From: Panacagrimonas perspica
GTDB lineage: Bacteria > Pseudomonadota > Gammaproteobacteria > Nevskiales > Nevskiaceae
Assembly: GCF_004364935.1 (NCBI RefSeq)
Contig: NZ_SOBT01000008.1
Span: 1,801,534 to 1,865,533, forward strand
Direction: 5' to 3'
Length of the DNA: 64,000 nt
Shown here: piece after piece, positions 8,505-17,456 of the stretch
Numbering within the stretch: the stretch's first letter is position 1
Layout: the number at the start of each line of letters is the position of its first letter
Position numbers and translations under genes: made by a program
The notes under the pieces: generated by a model
Seen by the model: only the letters and a program-made list of their open reading frames with translations
Database searches by the model: none
Told to the model about the DNA's origin: nothing

Positions 8505-9596
8505 CTAGCGAGCTCCGGTGACGGGAATGGCGGTGATTCGCAGGTCCGGACCGACCTGGCGCACATCGACGAACTTCAACTGGACACGCTGATCGAGTCG
8601 ATCGAGACCGGGCATCTGCGCAAGACTGCGCGCGGCATCGCCCAGCAATGTCGGCGCGAGATAGCAGATCAGTTCGTCCACCAGATTGTCCTGCAGGAAG
8701 GCACCGGCCAGGCCGGCGCCGCACTCCACGAGCACGTGGTTGACCTCACGACGTGCCAGTTCCCGAAGTGCTGGTTCCAGTGCGATTCGGCCGGTCGAGG
8801 TCAGCGGAACCACGATCCGTTCGACGCCTTCGGCTTCCGTGGCCGACGTTCCCGAAATACGAAAGCGGCGCGCGCCATCGCGCGCCCAAACCCTCGCCGA
8901 GTTGCCGACACGCGCCGTCGAGTCCAGCACGATGCGATCGGGCTGGCGTGTGCCGCCAACAAAGTCGCGCACGGTCATTCTCGGATCGTCGGCCAACACG
9001 GTGCCTGCTCCGCTGAGCACAGCGCCCGCATCGGCGCGCAGGCGATGCACGTCGGCGCGCGCCGCTTCGCCGGTGATCCATTGAGATTCCCCGTTCGCCA
9101 TCGCCGTGCGCGCGTCGAGGCTTGCGGCGAGCTTGAGCGTCACGAAAGGTCGCCCACGCTCCATGCGTGAAACGAATCCACGGTTCAGTTCGCGCGCCGG
9201 CCCTTCCAGCAAGCCCACGTCGACCTCGATCCCGGCTGCCTTCAGGCAGTCGAGCCCCTGGCCTGCGACGCGCGGATTCGGATCGCGCATCGCCGCCCAA
9301 ACTTTTCTGACGCCCGCGGCGACCAGCGCGTCGGCGCAGGGCGGCGTGCGTCCATGGTGAGAGCAGGGCTCGAGCGTCACGAACAGATCCGCGCCGCGCG
9401 CCTTCGCGCCCGCGGCACGCAGGGCGTGGATCTCGGCGTGCGGTTCACCGGCAATTTCGTGGCAGCCTTCGCCGACGATGGCGCCGTCGCGAACGACGAC
9501 ACAGCCCACCCGCGGATTGGGAAAGGTCGTGAAACGGCCGCGCTCCGCGAGCTGCAGCGCGCGCGCCATGAATTCCACGGGATCCCGCGAATTCAT
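8505..9596 (-). CDS. ribD: Bifunctional pyrimidine deaminase/reductase RibD
   Basis: Catalyses the deamination and NADPH-dependent side-chain reduction that follow GTP opening in riboflavin synthesis. 363 residues. The N-terminal cytidine-deaminase-type zinc site reads HAEIHAL and [11 protein letters not shown]. The C-terminal reductase domain begins about residue 145 ([17 protein letters not shown]) and contains [13 protein letters not shown] and the NADPH loop [12 protein letters not shown]. It overlaps nrdR by four bases and is followed two bases later by ribE. Confidence 0.95.
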   Translation of the reverse strand: MNSRDPVEFMARALQLAERGRFTTFPNPRVGCVVVRDGAIVGEGCHEIAGEPHAEIHALRAAGAKARGADLFVTLEPCSHHGRTPPCADALVAAGVRKVWAAMRDPNPRVAGQGLDCLKAAGIEVDVGLLEGPARELNRGFVSRMERGRPFVTLKLAASLDARTAMANGESQWITGEAARADVHRLRADAGAVLSGAGTVLADDPRMTVRDFVGGTRQPDRIVLDSTARVGNSARVWARDGARRFRISGTSATEAEGVERIVVPLTSTGRIALEPALRELARREVNHVLVECGAGLAGAFLQDNLVDELICYLAPTLLGDAARSLAQMPGLDRLDQRVQLKFVDVRQVGPDLRITAIPVTGAR

Positions 9597-10147
9597 CTCG
9601 ACTTCGGCTTGCGCGGCGCTGCTTCAGCCGGCGGCGTCGCGCCGGACTCGCCGGCGCTGATCAGCGACATCTGGCTGCGCCGCTGCTCGGCAGTAGGCAG
9701 ATGCTGCAGGCGCTCGATCTCCTCGCGGAATGCATTGAGATCCTCAAAGCTCAGATAGATCGATGCGAATCGCACGTACGCGACGTGATCGAGATCCCGC
9801 AGTTCTTCCATGACCCATTCGCCGACCTGGCGCGAAGGCACTTCGCGTTCGCCGCTCTGGCGCAGTTTGCGCATCACGCTTTCGACCGCATGGTCGACCG
9901 CGTCGGGAGATACGGGACGCTTGTAGAGCGCACTCTCGAAGCCGCGACGCAGTTTTTCTTCCTCGAACGGCTCGGGACTGCCGCCGCGCTTGATGATGTT
10001 GGGAATGGTGAGTTGCGCGCGCTCGAAGGTCGTGAAGCGCCCCTTGCACTCCGCGCACTCGCGCCTGCGCCGGACCTGCGTCCCCTCTTCGGCGAGACGC
10101 GAGTCGATGACGCGCGTATCGGTCGCGCTGCAGAAGGGGCACTGCAT
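9593..10147 (-). CDS. nrdR: Transcriptional repressor NrdR
   Basis: Zinc-ribbon/ATP-cone repressor of ribonucleotide reductase genes. 184 residues: zinc ribbon with C3, C6 (CPFC) and C31, C34 (CAEC), then the ATP-cone (about residues 49-139) including [21 protein letters not shown]-type helices. The last 35 residues are a low-complexity Pro/Ala/Lys tail longer than in E. coli NrdR (149 residues). It is encoded between glyA and ribD, a common gammaproteobacterial position. No NrdR-box pair was seen in the window. Confidence 0.95.
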   Translation of the reverse strand: MQCPFCSATDTRVIDSRLAEEGTQVRRRRECAECKGRFTTFERAQLTIPNIIKRGGSPEPFEEEKLRRGFESALYKRPVSPDAVDHAVESVMRKLRQSGEREVPSRQVGEWVMEELRDLDHVAYVRFASIYLSFEDLNAFREEIERLQHLPTAEQRRSQMSLISAGESGATPPAEAAPRKPKSR

Positions 10148-10159
10148 CAGGAATTCACC

Positions 10160-11446
10160 TCAGGCCGCGCGACGGTCCTTGCCGTACACCGGGAAGCGCG
10201 CGCAGAGCTTCTCGACTTCGCCGCGGACGCGGCCGATCACGCCCTCGACGTCGCCGGCGGCCGACATCGCATCGACGATCTCGACGATCCAGCCCGCGAC
10301 CTGCGCCATCTCCGGCTCGCCGAAACCACGCGTGGTGGAAGCCGGCGATCCGAGACGCAGACCCGAGGTCACGAAAGGCGACTTCGGATCGTTCGGAACG
10401 GAGTTCTTGTTCACCGTGATGTGGGCGCGGCCCAGCGCGGCCTCGGCGTCCTTGCCAGTGACGTTCTTCGCGATCAGGTCGAGCAGGAACAAATGGTCGT
10501 CGGTACCGCCGGAGACGACCTTGTGCCCGCGTTCGATGAACACCTTGGCCATCGCGCGTGCGTTGAGCACGACCTGCTTCTGGTAGGTCTTGAAGCTCGG
10601 ATCGAGCGCTTCCTTGAACGCCACGGCCTTGGCGGCGACGACGTGCATCAGCGGACCGCCCTGGATGCCCGGGAACACGGCCGAGTTGAGCTTCTTGTTG
10701 AAGTCCTCGCTCTGGCCCTTGGACAGGATGATGCCGCCACGTGGCCCACGCAGCGTCTTGTGCGTGGTCGAGGTCACGACGTGCGCATGCGGGAGCGGGC
10801 TCGGGTACTCGCCCGCTGCCACCAGACCCGCGACATGCGCCATGTCGACCCAGAACAGCGCGCCGACCTTGTCCGCGATCTCGCGCATCCGCTTCCAGTC
10901 CTTGACGCGCGAATACGCGGAGAAGCCGCCGATCAGCATCTTCGGCTTGGTCTCGAGCGCGATGCGCTCCATCTCGTCGTAGTTGATCAGCCCGGTCACC
11001 GGGTCCAGACCGTACGGCACGATCTTGTGGTGACGGCCGGAGAAGTTGGCGGCGTTGCCATGCGTCAGGTGACCGCCCTGCGCCAGGTTCATGCCCATCA
11101 CGGTGTCGCCGGGCGCCACCAGGCTCAGGAAGATTGCGGCGTTGGCCTGGGCACCCGAATGCGGCTGCACGTTGGCGAAGTCGCAGTCGAACAGCTTCTT
11201 CACGCGGTCGATGGCGAGCTGCTCGGCGACGTCGACGTGTTCGCAACCACCGTAGTAGCGCTTGCCGGGATACCCCTCGGCGTACTTGTTCGTCAGCGAC
11301 GAGCCCTGCGCTTCCATGACGGCCGGGCTGCAGTAGTTCTCGGAGGCGATCAATTCGATATGCGCTTCCTGGCGCGCATTCTCGGCGGCGATGGTCGCGG
11401 CGAGCTCAGGATCGGACTGGGTCAGGCTGGGGGCGTTGGTCCACAT
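10160..11446 (-). CDS. glyA: Serine hydroxymethyltransferase
   Basis: PLP enzyme converting serine and tetrahydrofolate to glycine and methylene-tetrahydrofolate. 428 residues. Features seen include [13 protein letters not shown] near the N-terminus, the [15 protein letters not shown] substrate loop, and the Schiff-base lysine in [14 protein letters not shown]. It lies 12 bases upstream of nrdR on the same strand. The ATG at 11446 has no strong Shine-Dalgarno sequence, but no other in-frame start keeps the conserved N-terminus. Confidence 0.96.
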   Translation of the reverse strand: MWTNAPSLTQSDPELAATIAAENARQEAHIELIASENYCSPAVMEAQGSSLTNKYAEGYPGKRYYGGCEHVDVAEQLAIDRVKKLFDCDFANVQPHSGAQANAAIFLSLVAPGDTVMGMNLAQGGHLTHGNAANFSGRHHKIVPYGLDPVTGLINYDEMERIALETKPKMLIGGFSAYSRVKDWKRMREIADKVGALFWVDMAHVAGLVAAGEYPSPLPHAHVVTSTTHKTLRGPRGGIILSKGQSEDFNKKLNSAVFPGIQGGPLMHVVAAKAVAFKEALDPSFKTYQKQVVLNARAMAKVFIERGHKVVSGGTDDHLFLLDLIAKNVTGKDAEAALGRAHITVNKNSVPNDPKSPFVTSGLRLGSPASTTRGFGEPEMAQVAGWIVEIVDAMSAAGDVEGVIGRVRGEVEKLCARFPVYGKDRRAA

Positions 11447-11552
11447 GGGCGTGCGATGAGGTCGAGCAGAAGCGAAAAAGGGGGCGTTGTCGGCTAGGCG
11501 CGATCACCGGGGATCCCGCGCCTCACCCGATATGGGGGATCGAGCGCGTTGC

Positions 11553-12650
11553 TCAATCCACCACTTCAAGCATCAGGTCCAGCGCCTTGCGCGCGGGGTC
11601 GGCGATGTTCTGCGGTACGCGAATCTGGTTGACGATCTGGCCGGCGACGAGGTTGTCGAGCACCCAGGCCAGATGCTGCGGATCGGTGCGGAACATCGTG
11701 GAGCACATGCAGACGGTCGGGCTCATGAACTGCACCTGCACGCCCTTGGGCTTCATCTCGTCGGCGAGGCGGTTCACCAGGTTCAGCTCGGTGCCGACCA
11801 GCCAGTGATCGCCCGGCTGGCTGGCGCGCACGGTTCGCAGGATGTATTCGGTGCTGCCGACGAAGTCCGACTTCTCGCAGACTTCCATCGCGTTCTCCGG
11901 ATGGCTGATGACCTTGCCTTTCGGATTGGCCTTGCGGAAGTTGTCGATGTGCGCCGGCTGGAACATCTGGTGGACCGAGCAGAAGCCTTTCCACAGGATG
12001 ATCTTCGCATTGCGGATCTGGTCTTCGGTCAAGCCCCCACGCGGCTTCATGAAGTCCCAGGTGACCATCTGGTCGAGCGGGATGCCCATCCTGTAGCCGG
12101 TGTTGCGTCCGAGATGCTGGTCGGGGAAGAACAGGACCTTCTCGCGTCGCGCGAACGACCACTGCAGCACGGCCTTGGCATTCGAACTGGTGCAGACGAT
12201 GCCGCCGTGGTTGCCGCAGAAAGCCTTCAGATCGGCCGCGGAATTGATGTACGTGACCGGCGTGACGGTCTGATCCGGGTCGATGACCTGGGAGATCTCC
12301 TCCCAGCACTTGCGCACCTTCACCAGGTTGGCCATGTCGGCCATCGAGCAACCCGCGGCAAGGTCCGGCAGGATCACCTTGCGCTCGCCGAAGGTGAGGA
12401 TGTCCGCCACCTCGGCCATGAAGTGCACGCCGCAGAACACGATGAATTCGGCATCCGAATTTGCGGCCTGCTGCGAGAGCTTGAGCGAGTCGCCGGAATA
12501 GTCGGCGTGCTTGAAGACTTCGTCGCGCTGGTAATGGTGACCCAGAATGGCCAGTCGCTTGCCGAGGATGGCCTTGGCGGCAATGATCCGGGCATCGCAG
12601 CTCGAATCGTCGAGCAGGCTGAACTGGTCAAGCTTTAGAACGGCGGCCAC
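11553..12650 (-). CDS. nadA: Quinolinate synthase A
   Basis: 4Fe-4S enzyme condensing iminoaspartate with dihydroxyacetone phosphate to quinolinate in de novo NAD synthesis. 365 residues. The three cluster cysteines expected for the long NadA type lie in DLAAGCSMAD, WKGFCSVHQMF and SPTVCMCSTMF. Conserved motifs GHHYQRDEV and HPENAMEVC are present. It reads away from rplY. No nadB or nadC is next to it; the window also holds NAD salvage genes (nadR, pnuC) near its other end. Confidence 0.95.
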   Translation of the reverse strand: MAAVLKLDQFSLLDDSSCDARIIAAKAILGKRLAILGHHYQRDEVFKHADYSGDSLKLSQQAANSDAEFIVFCGVHFMAEVADILTFGERKVILPDLAAGCSMADMANLVKVRKCWEEISQVIDPDQTVTPVTYINSAADLKAFCGNHGGIVCTSSNAKAVLQWSFARREKVLFFPDQHLGRNTGYRMGIPLDQMVTWDFMKPRGGLTEDQIRNAKIILWKGFCSVHQMFQPAHIDNFRKANPKGKVISHPENAMEVCEKSDFVGSTEYILRTVRASQPGDHWLVGTELNLVNRLADEMKPKGVQVQFMSPTVCMCSTMFRTDPQHLAWVLDNLVAGQIVNQIRVPQNIADPARKALDLMLEVVD

Positions 12651-12834
12651 AGCGTTTTCCAGTGTTCGGCGGGGGCGCAGTTTAGCCCATCAGGCCACCC
12701 TTCTCGCGGCATTTCCCATCGTCGCGCGCTGCTCGCGCTCGCACCGGCCCACGTGCTCCCCTACACTACGCGGCCCTTCGGTCGGTCGCAGGCCGGAGAT
12801 ATGCAGTTTTCTACTGATTTTCTGGAGATTTTTC

Positions 12835-13542
12835 ATGGCGCAAGGTTTTGTAGTGAATGCAGAACCGCGCGACGAGCAGGGCACCGGTGCGAGCCGCCGC
12901 CTGCGTCGCACGGGCAGACTTCCGGCAATCGTCTATGGCGGCAACAAGCCCCCGCAGGCACTGTCGGTCAACCACAACGAGCTGTGGAAGGGCCTCAAGC
13001 AGGAAGCCTTCTATTCGAAGATCCTGACGCTCAACGTCGGCAGCGAGTCCGAGCAGGTCGTCCTCAAGGATCTGCACCGTCACCCGGTTCGCGACGAGGT
13101 CATGCACATGGACCTGCAGCGCGTGCTGGCCGACGTGGCCATCCGCATGCGCATTCCCCTTCATTTCAAGGGTGAGGCTCTGGCCCCCGGCGTGAAGACC
13201 GGCGGCGGCATCTTCGAGCACCTCGCCAACGAAGTGGAAATCGAGTGCTTGCCCAAGTTCCTGCCGGAATTCATCGAAGTCGATGTGTCGGCCATGGAAG
13301 TGAATGACGCCATCCACCTGTCGCAGCTGACGATTCCGGAAGGCGTGACGCTGGTGGAACTCAAGCACGAAAACGACCAGGCAGTCGTCGCCGTCCACCT
13401 GCCGCGTGCAGCCAAGGAAGAGGACGAAGCCCCGGCGGCCGACGCCGCGACCGCGGCCGTCCCTGCCAGCGCCCAGAAGGCGCCGGAAGCGGGCAAGGGC
13501 GAGCCGGCCAAGGACGCGAAGAAGGACGACAAGAAGAAGTAA
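12835..13542 (+). CDS. rplY: 50S ribosomal protein L25 (long CTC/TL5 type)
   Basis: Binds 5S rRNA. 235 residues from the ATG at 12835, with GGAG seven bases upstream. N-terminal L25 domain (about 1-95: SRRLRRTGRLPAIVYGG, then LHRHPVRDEVMHMDLQRV), followed by the TL5-type beta domain (about 96-185) and a flexible Ala/Pro/Lys tail ending in a lysine run. The open frame extends upstream of 12835, but that part has no ribosomal similarity. The prs gene that usually precedes rplY is absent here; nadA lies divergently upstream. A strong terminator follows. Confidence 0.95.
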   Translation: MAQGFVVNAEPRDEQGTGASRRLRRTGRLPAIVYGGNKPPQALSVNHNELWKGLKQEAFYSKILTLNVGSESEQVVLKDLHRHPVRDEVMHMDLQRVLADVAIRMRIPLHFKGEALAPGVKTGGGIFEHLANEVEIECLPKFLPEFIEVDVSAMEVNDAIHLSQLTIPEGVTLVELKHENDQAVVAVHLPRAAKEEDEAPAADAATAAVPASAQKAPEAGKGEPAKDAKKDDKKK

Positions 13543-13630
13543 GCGGACGGACGGCCTGAAGGGCACTCTCGGCAGAAACGCCGGGAAAATCGCCCTCGCC
13601 GCCTGACTGCGTGTCGAGTCGGTACGATCA

Positions 13631-13667
13631 CCCGCCCGTTCGGAATCACGAACGGGCGGGTTTTTTA
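13631..13667 (+). terminator. Rho-independent terminator after rplY
   Basis: A perfect 12-bp stem (CCCGCCCGTTCG at 13631-13642 pairing with 13649-13660), a 6-base loop and a T-rich tail (TTTTTTATT). It separates rplY from pth, which starts 24 bases after the T-run. Confidence 0.92.
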
Positions 13668-13690
13668 TTGGGCGAACTCTTCATAACGAC

Positions 13691-14278
13691 ATGGTGGAAT
13701 CCAGAGTCATCGGCCTGATCGGCCTCGGCAACCCGGGATCCGAGTACGCACGTACCCGCCACAACGCCGGTTTCTGGCTGGCCGATCGTTTCGTCGATCG
13801 CCACCGCGGCAGCTTTCGGCCCGAATCGAAGTTTTTCGGGGAACTGGCCCGCGTGAAGGTGGCTGGAACGGATGTTCTGGTCCTGAAACCTTCCACTTAC
13901 ATGAATCGCAGTGGCCAGGCGGTCTCCGCGCTGGCGCAGTTCTACAAGCTACCCGTGGATGACCTGCTGGTGGCGCACGACGAGCTGGATCTGCCGGTCG
14001 GAACGGTGCGGCTCAAGCTCGCCGGGGGACATGGCGGGCACAACGGCCTTCGCGACATCCACAAGCCCTTGGGAGATGGTTACCGGCGTCTGCGTATCGG
14101 GGTTGGCCATCCAGGGGAACGGCACCTCGTGATGCCCTATCTCACCGAGCAGCGACCGTCGAAGGTCGACGAGGCGGCACTGATGGCCGGGATCGAAAGG
14201 TCGATCGACGCGCTGGAGCTCTGGCTGGGCTCCGGTTGGGACAAGGCGGTCCAGGCGTTGCACACACCCGGTACCTGA
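13691..14278 (+). CDS. pth: Peptidyl-tRNA hydrolase
   Basis: Releases tRNA from peptidyl-tRNAs that drop off the ribosome. 195 residues. Family motifs: GLIGLGNPGSEYARTRHNAGF with the catalytic His at residue 24, PSTYMNRSG, HDELDLPVG and GGHGGHNGLRDI. It lies downstream of rplY, as in most proteobacteria, and so close to the preceding terminator that it needs its own promoter or read-through. The next plus-strand gene, ychF, is separated from it by an antisense gene. Confidence 0.96.
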   Translation: MVESRVIGLIGLGNPGSEYARTRHNAGFWLADRFVDRHRGSFRPESKFFGELARVKVAGTDVLVLKPSTYMNRSGQAVSALAQFYKLPVDDLLVAHDELDLPVGTVRLKLAGGHGGHNGLRDIHKPLGDGYRRLRIGVGHPGERHLVMPYLTEQRPSKVDEAALMAGIERSIDALELWLGSGWDKAVQALHTPGT

Positions 14279-14287
14279 GTTCCTTTC

Positions 14288-14776
14288 CTACAGCGTCGGA
14301 TACGGATTCGTCGCCGGACCGTCCGAGCTCGCACCGGTCACCGGATCCAGCCCCTCGACCGTTGCCCGGACCGTGATCAACCCCTGGGCCGTCGCGACCT
14401 CGTACACCTGCGCCTTGCCCAGCTCGACCCCGAGCGTCGGCGCAACCAGCCGACGCGGCTCGGCGCCCTCGAGGCGGAAGAATTCCAGTTCGAGCAGCGC
14501 CATCTTCTTACCGGCCCCGGGAAAGCGGGTGACCCGCTGATTCACGAGCAAGGGCGGCGAACGGCGGCCCATGTCGACCTGGGTGGTCGCGGACTGCCCT
14601 TCCGGCACGGTCTGCTCCGGTGCGCCCATATGGATGCGGTTACGTGCCACTTCGAGCCGCACGTGATACGCCGCGTACCCGGCGATCGAGGCGTCTTCGG
14701 GCGCATTGGCCAAACCAGGTACCGAAACGAGCGAATACAGCGCAATGGCGGCGATAATAGGAGCGGAACGGCGCAT
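14288..14776 (-). CDS. Secreted protein of unknown function
   Basis: 162 residues starting MRRSAPIIAAIALYS, with a typical Sec signal peptide cleaved near SVPGLANA. The mature part is a small mixed protein with no cysteines (ends TNPYPTL) and includes VRLEVARNRIHMG and KKMALLELEFFR. I do not recognise a family. It is odd in position: it lies antisense between pth and ychF, which normally adjoin. Its frame remains open upstream over the ychF start region, but the signal peptide marks 14776 as the start. Codon use and the clean signal sequence argue for a real gene. Confidence 0.7.
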   Translation of the reverse strand: MRRSAPIIAAIALYSLVSVPGLANAPEDASIAGYAAYHVRLEVARNRIHMGAPEQTVPEGQSATTQVDMGRRSPPLLVNQRVTRFPGAGKKMALLELEFFRLEGAEPRRLVAPTLGVELGKAQVYEVATAQGLITVRATVEGLDPVTGASSDGPATNPYPTL

Positions 14777-14891
14777 GGCGGGGTCTGTCGGTTTCGGCGA
14801 AGGCCGCGGAGTGTTGCGATGCAACATGAACACCCGATGACCTGATGCCCGTTCACCCTTACTTTTCTGGAACACCGAGGCGCGATCACAC

Positions 14892-15986
14892 GTGGGAATC
14901 AAATGCGGCATCGTCGGCTTGCCCAATGTCGGCAAGTCCACCCTTTTCAATGCCTTGACCAAGGCCGGCATCGCCGCGGAGAACTATCCCTTCTGCACGA
15001 TCGATCCGAACGTCGGCATCGTGCCGGTTCCCGATCCCCGCCTAGCCGCATTGGCCGAGATCGTGAAGCCGCAGAGGATCCTCCCCACGACCGTGGAATT
15101 CGTCGACATCGCCGGTCTGGTCGCGGGCGCAAGCAAAGGCGAAGGCCTGGGCAACCAGTTCCTCGCGCACATCCGCGAGACCGACGCGATCACCCACGTC
15201 ACGCGCTGCTTCGCCAACGACGACATCATCCACGTCGCAGGCGGCGTCGACCCGATCCGCGACATCGAAATCATCAACACCGAGCTGGCCCTGGCCGATC
15301 TCGACGGCGTCACCAAGGCCTGCGACCGGGCGGCGAAGGTGGCCAAGACGGGTGACAAGACCGCCATTGCCAAGCATGACTTCTACAAGCGTGTCCTGGA
15401 AACGCTGGACCAGGGTCGCCCGGCGCGAGCCATGGCCATCGAAGGCGACGAGCGTCTCTGGATGCGCGAACTGCAACTGATCACGGCCAAGCCCGCGCTG
15501 TACATCGCCAACGTCGACGAGAAGGCGCTGCGTGAAGGTAACGAGTACCTGCGCGCCGTCGAGGCCTACGCGAAAGCCGAGAACGCCCTCGTCGTCCCGG
15601 TATGCGCCGCGATCGAAGCCGAGATCGCCCAGCTCGACGAGGCCGACAAGGCCGACTTCCTGCGTGACCTCGGGCTGGAGGAGCCGGGCCTGAATCGCGT
15701 CATTCGAGGCGCCTACGCGCTGCTCGGCCTGCAGACTTACTTCACGGCCGGTGTGCAGGAAGTCCGTGCCTGGACGGTCAAGGCCGGCGCCACCGCCCCG
15801 CAGGCAGCGGGCGTGATCCACACCGATTTCGAACGTGGCTTCATCCGCGCCGAGGTCATCGGCTACGACGACTACGTCCGGTATCGCGGTGAAGCCGGAG
15901 CCAAGGAAGCAGGGCGCTGGCGGCTCGAAGGCAAGGAATACGGGGTGCACGAAGGGGATGTCATGCACTTCCGGTTCAACGTCTAG
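14892..15986 (+). CDS. ychF: Redox-regulated ATPase YchF
   Basis: Obg-related P-loop ATPase that binds ribosomes and influences translation and oxidative-stress responses. 364 residues from a GTG start. G1 motif [14 protein letters not shown], then [20 protein letters not shown]. The G4 position reads NVDE rather than NKxD, which is the hallmark of ATP rather than GTP preference. The C-terminal TGS domain (about 280-364) ends VMHFRFNV. It is the last housekeeping gene before the accessory region that begins near 16.2 kb. Confidence 0.96.
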   Translation: MGIKCGIVGLPNVGKSTLFNALTKAGIAAENYPFCTIDPNVGIVPVPDPRLAALAEIVKPQRILPTTVEFVDIAGLVAGASKGEGLGNQFLAHIRETDAITHVTRCFANDDIIHVAGGVDPIRDIEIINTELALADLDGVTKACDRAAKVAKTGDKTAIAKHDFYKRVLETLDQGRPARAMAIEGDERLWMRELQLITAKPALYIANVDEKALREGNEYLRAVEAYAKAENALVVPVCAAIEAEIAQLDEADKADFLRDLGLEEPGLNRVIRGAYALLGLQTYFTAGVQEVRAWTVKAGATAPQAAGVIHTDFERGFIRAEVIGYDDYVRYRGEAGAKEAGRWRLEGKEYGVHEGDVMHFRFNV

Positions 15987-16231
15987 AGATCGTTCGGACC
16001 AAGGCCGGTGTGATCCCGGCAGGCACACCACGCGGCTTGTGCAGCTCCCAGCACCCGTGTGGTTTTCTCTGGCCAACGAGTCGCTTACGGCTTAATGTCT
16101 GATCTGATTCCGCATTCGGATCATCGCGAGCGCCCGGAGGGCTCGGAGGACGGACGATAACCTTGCAAGCGCCTCGAACCGCAGGCCCTCACCGGCCCGT
16201 CACGACCGTTCAATCTTTCCTTGCTCTCGCA

Positions 16232-16747
16232 ATGACCTCGCCGACTGACTCTCCTCGCTCCGCTCCGAATCGAGCCTTGTGGTTTTCACTTGGCGTTCTG
16301 CTGAGTGTTCTGACTGCGGTGGCATACCAGGCGGTGCTCTACGTACAAAAGGGTCATCCCTCTTTGCCGCAGATCGCCAAAGGCTTCAGCATCGCCGCGG
16401 TGGAGGACTCGATCAACGAGGCCTGGGTTCTCGAAGGCGCCCCGAAACTCACCAGCACACAGTTCTTTCGCTCGACAGATGGAAAAGTGTCGGCGGGAAT
16501 CTGGGAAGCCACAGGACCGTCGAAATTCGAGTGGCATTACGGAACGGATGAAACCGTGCTGGTGCTCGAGGGCGGTGCCAAGCTCACGCACGACGGAGAG
16601 ACCACCGATATCGGGGCTGGCAACAGCGTGTTTTTTCGCGCCGGTGAAGTCGTCATCTGGGAGGTGCCGCATCGGATAAGGAAGACGTGGGTCCTCCACG
16701 AACCGGGCCGTGTCGCCAGAAGGCTCCGCTCCGTGATCGGCGACTGA
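16232..16747 (+). CDS. Membrane-anchored cupin-domain protein
   Basis: 171 residues from the ATG at 16232. One N-terminal transmembrane segment (about 14-36: ALWFSLGVLLSVLTAVAYQ) is followed by a single cupin barrel. That part has FEWHYGTDETVLVLEGGAKL and GAGNSVFFRAGEVVIWEVPHRI, which resemble the Cupin_3/DUF861 group of small sugar- or amine-binding cupins. Function is unknown. It is the first gene of a tight operon (AcpS-like starts one base after its stop), so it likely serves the carrier-protein pathway that follows. The frame is open to 16163, but the upstream part has no hydrophobic anchor. Confidence 0.75.
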   Translation: MTSPTDSPRSAPNRALWFSLGVLLSVLTAVAYQAVLYVQKGHPSLPQIAKGFSIAAVEDSINEAWVLEGAPKLTSTQFFRSTDGKVSAGIWEATGPSKFEWHYGTDETVLVLEGGAKLTHDGETTDIGAGNSVFFRAGEVVIWEVPHRIRKTWVLHEPGRVARRLRSVIGD

Positions 16748-16748
16748 C

Positions 16749-17204
16749 GTGGCCACTACGCAACCACTCTCCCGGCCGGTGATCGGCGTAGACCTGGTTG
16801 ACGTTGCTGCAATTTCGGAATCGATTCGGCTTCACGGAGACGCCTATCTTCATCGTGTCTACACCGAAGGCGAGCTCGAGTACGCGAGGGAAAGCAGCTC
16901 CGAACTGATGCGCCGGCTTGCAGCGCGATTCGCTGCAAAGGAGGCGACCCTCAAGATTCTTCGGCCCAAAGGGAATTGGCTCGACTGGCGCCTGATCGAG
17001 GTGATGCGCTCGGCGCACGGCCATTGCGAACTTCTTCTCCACGGAGAAGCGGCACGCTTGTCGCAGGAGCAGGGAATCGCCTCTCTTTCCGTTAGTCTTT
17101 CGCACGAGAACCACATGGCGATCGCCGCGGTCGTCGGCCTTCAAGTGCTGAGCGCGATCACCGACGCCGCAGCGGGCAATGACAACGTACCAAGTACAAG
17201 GTGA
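16749..17204 (+). CDS. AcpS-type 4'-phosphopantetheinyl transferase
   Basis: Transfers phosphopantetheine from CoA to a serine of a carrier protein. 151 residues from a GTG start. AcpS magnesium-site motifs are visible: VIGVDLVDVAAI near the N-terminus and RLAARFAAKEATLKIL in the middle, followed by the SVSLSHENHMAIAAVV strand. It is placed between the cupin and a dedicated carrier protein, so it most likely activates that carrier rather than being the housekeeping AcpS, which is normally encoded with pdxJ. Confidence 0.85.
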   Translation: MATTQPLSRPVIGVDLVDVAAISESIRLHGDAYLHRVYTEGELEYARESSSELMRRLAARFAAKEATLKILRPKGNWLDWRLIEVMRSAHGHCELLLHGEAARLSQEQGIASLSVSLSHENHMAIAAVVGLQVLSAITDAAAGNDNVPSTR

Positions 17205-17208
17205 GACG

Positions 17209-17448
17209 ATGGAAGATCAGATTAGAAATATTCTCAAGGAACATGGCCGGCTGGCGTCCGATGCGGCAACGCTCGCGGACAACGCAGATCTCTATCAGGC
17301 AGGCATGACTTCGCATTCGAGCGTGAACGTCATGCTCGCGCTCGAAGCCGAATTCGATGTCGAGTTTCCGGATCGGATGCTCAAGCGTGCCGTGTTCGGA
17401 AGCGTTGCTTCCATCCGCGCGGCAATCGAAGAACTGACGGCAGCCTGA
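17209..17448 (+). CDS. Acyl/aminoacyl carrier protein
   Basis: 79-residue carrier protein. The modified serine lies in AGMTSHSSVNVML (S35), where ordinary ACPs have DSL; the Asp is replaced by Thr and the Leu by His. The remainder (ALEAEFDVEFPDRML) matches the ACP fold. The ATG at 17209 is preceded by AGGTGAG. The unusual TSH motif resembles carriers charged by seryl-tRNA-synthetase-like amino acid ligases, and such a ligase is encoded two genes downstream. Predicted to carry an amino acid as a thioester. Confidence 0.85.
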   Translation: MEDQIRNILKEHGRLASDAATLADNADLYQAGMTSHSSVNVMLALEAEFDVEFPDRMLKRAVFGSVASIRAAIEELTAA

Positions 17449-17456
17449 GGAACCCC

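Noticed and set aside
6746-9596. FMN riboswitch in the riboflavin operon
   Set aside because: Junctions between nrdR, ribD, ribE and ribB overlap or are a few bases long; no room or conserved RFN structure was seen.
9701-11497. Plus-strand open frame of about 598 codons
   Set aside because: Antisense to nrdR and glyA, both unequivocal.
16749-17204. Housekeeping holo-ACP synthase (acpS)
   Set aside because: It is embedded in the accessory operon next to a dedicated carrier and away from pdxJ/recO/era, so a pathway-specific transferase is more likely.
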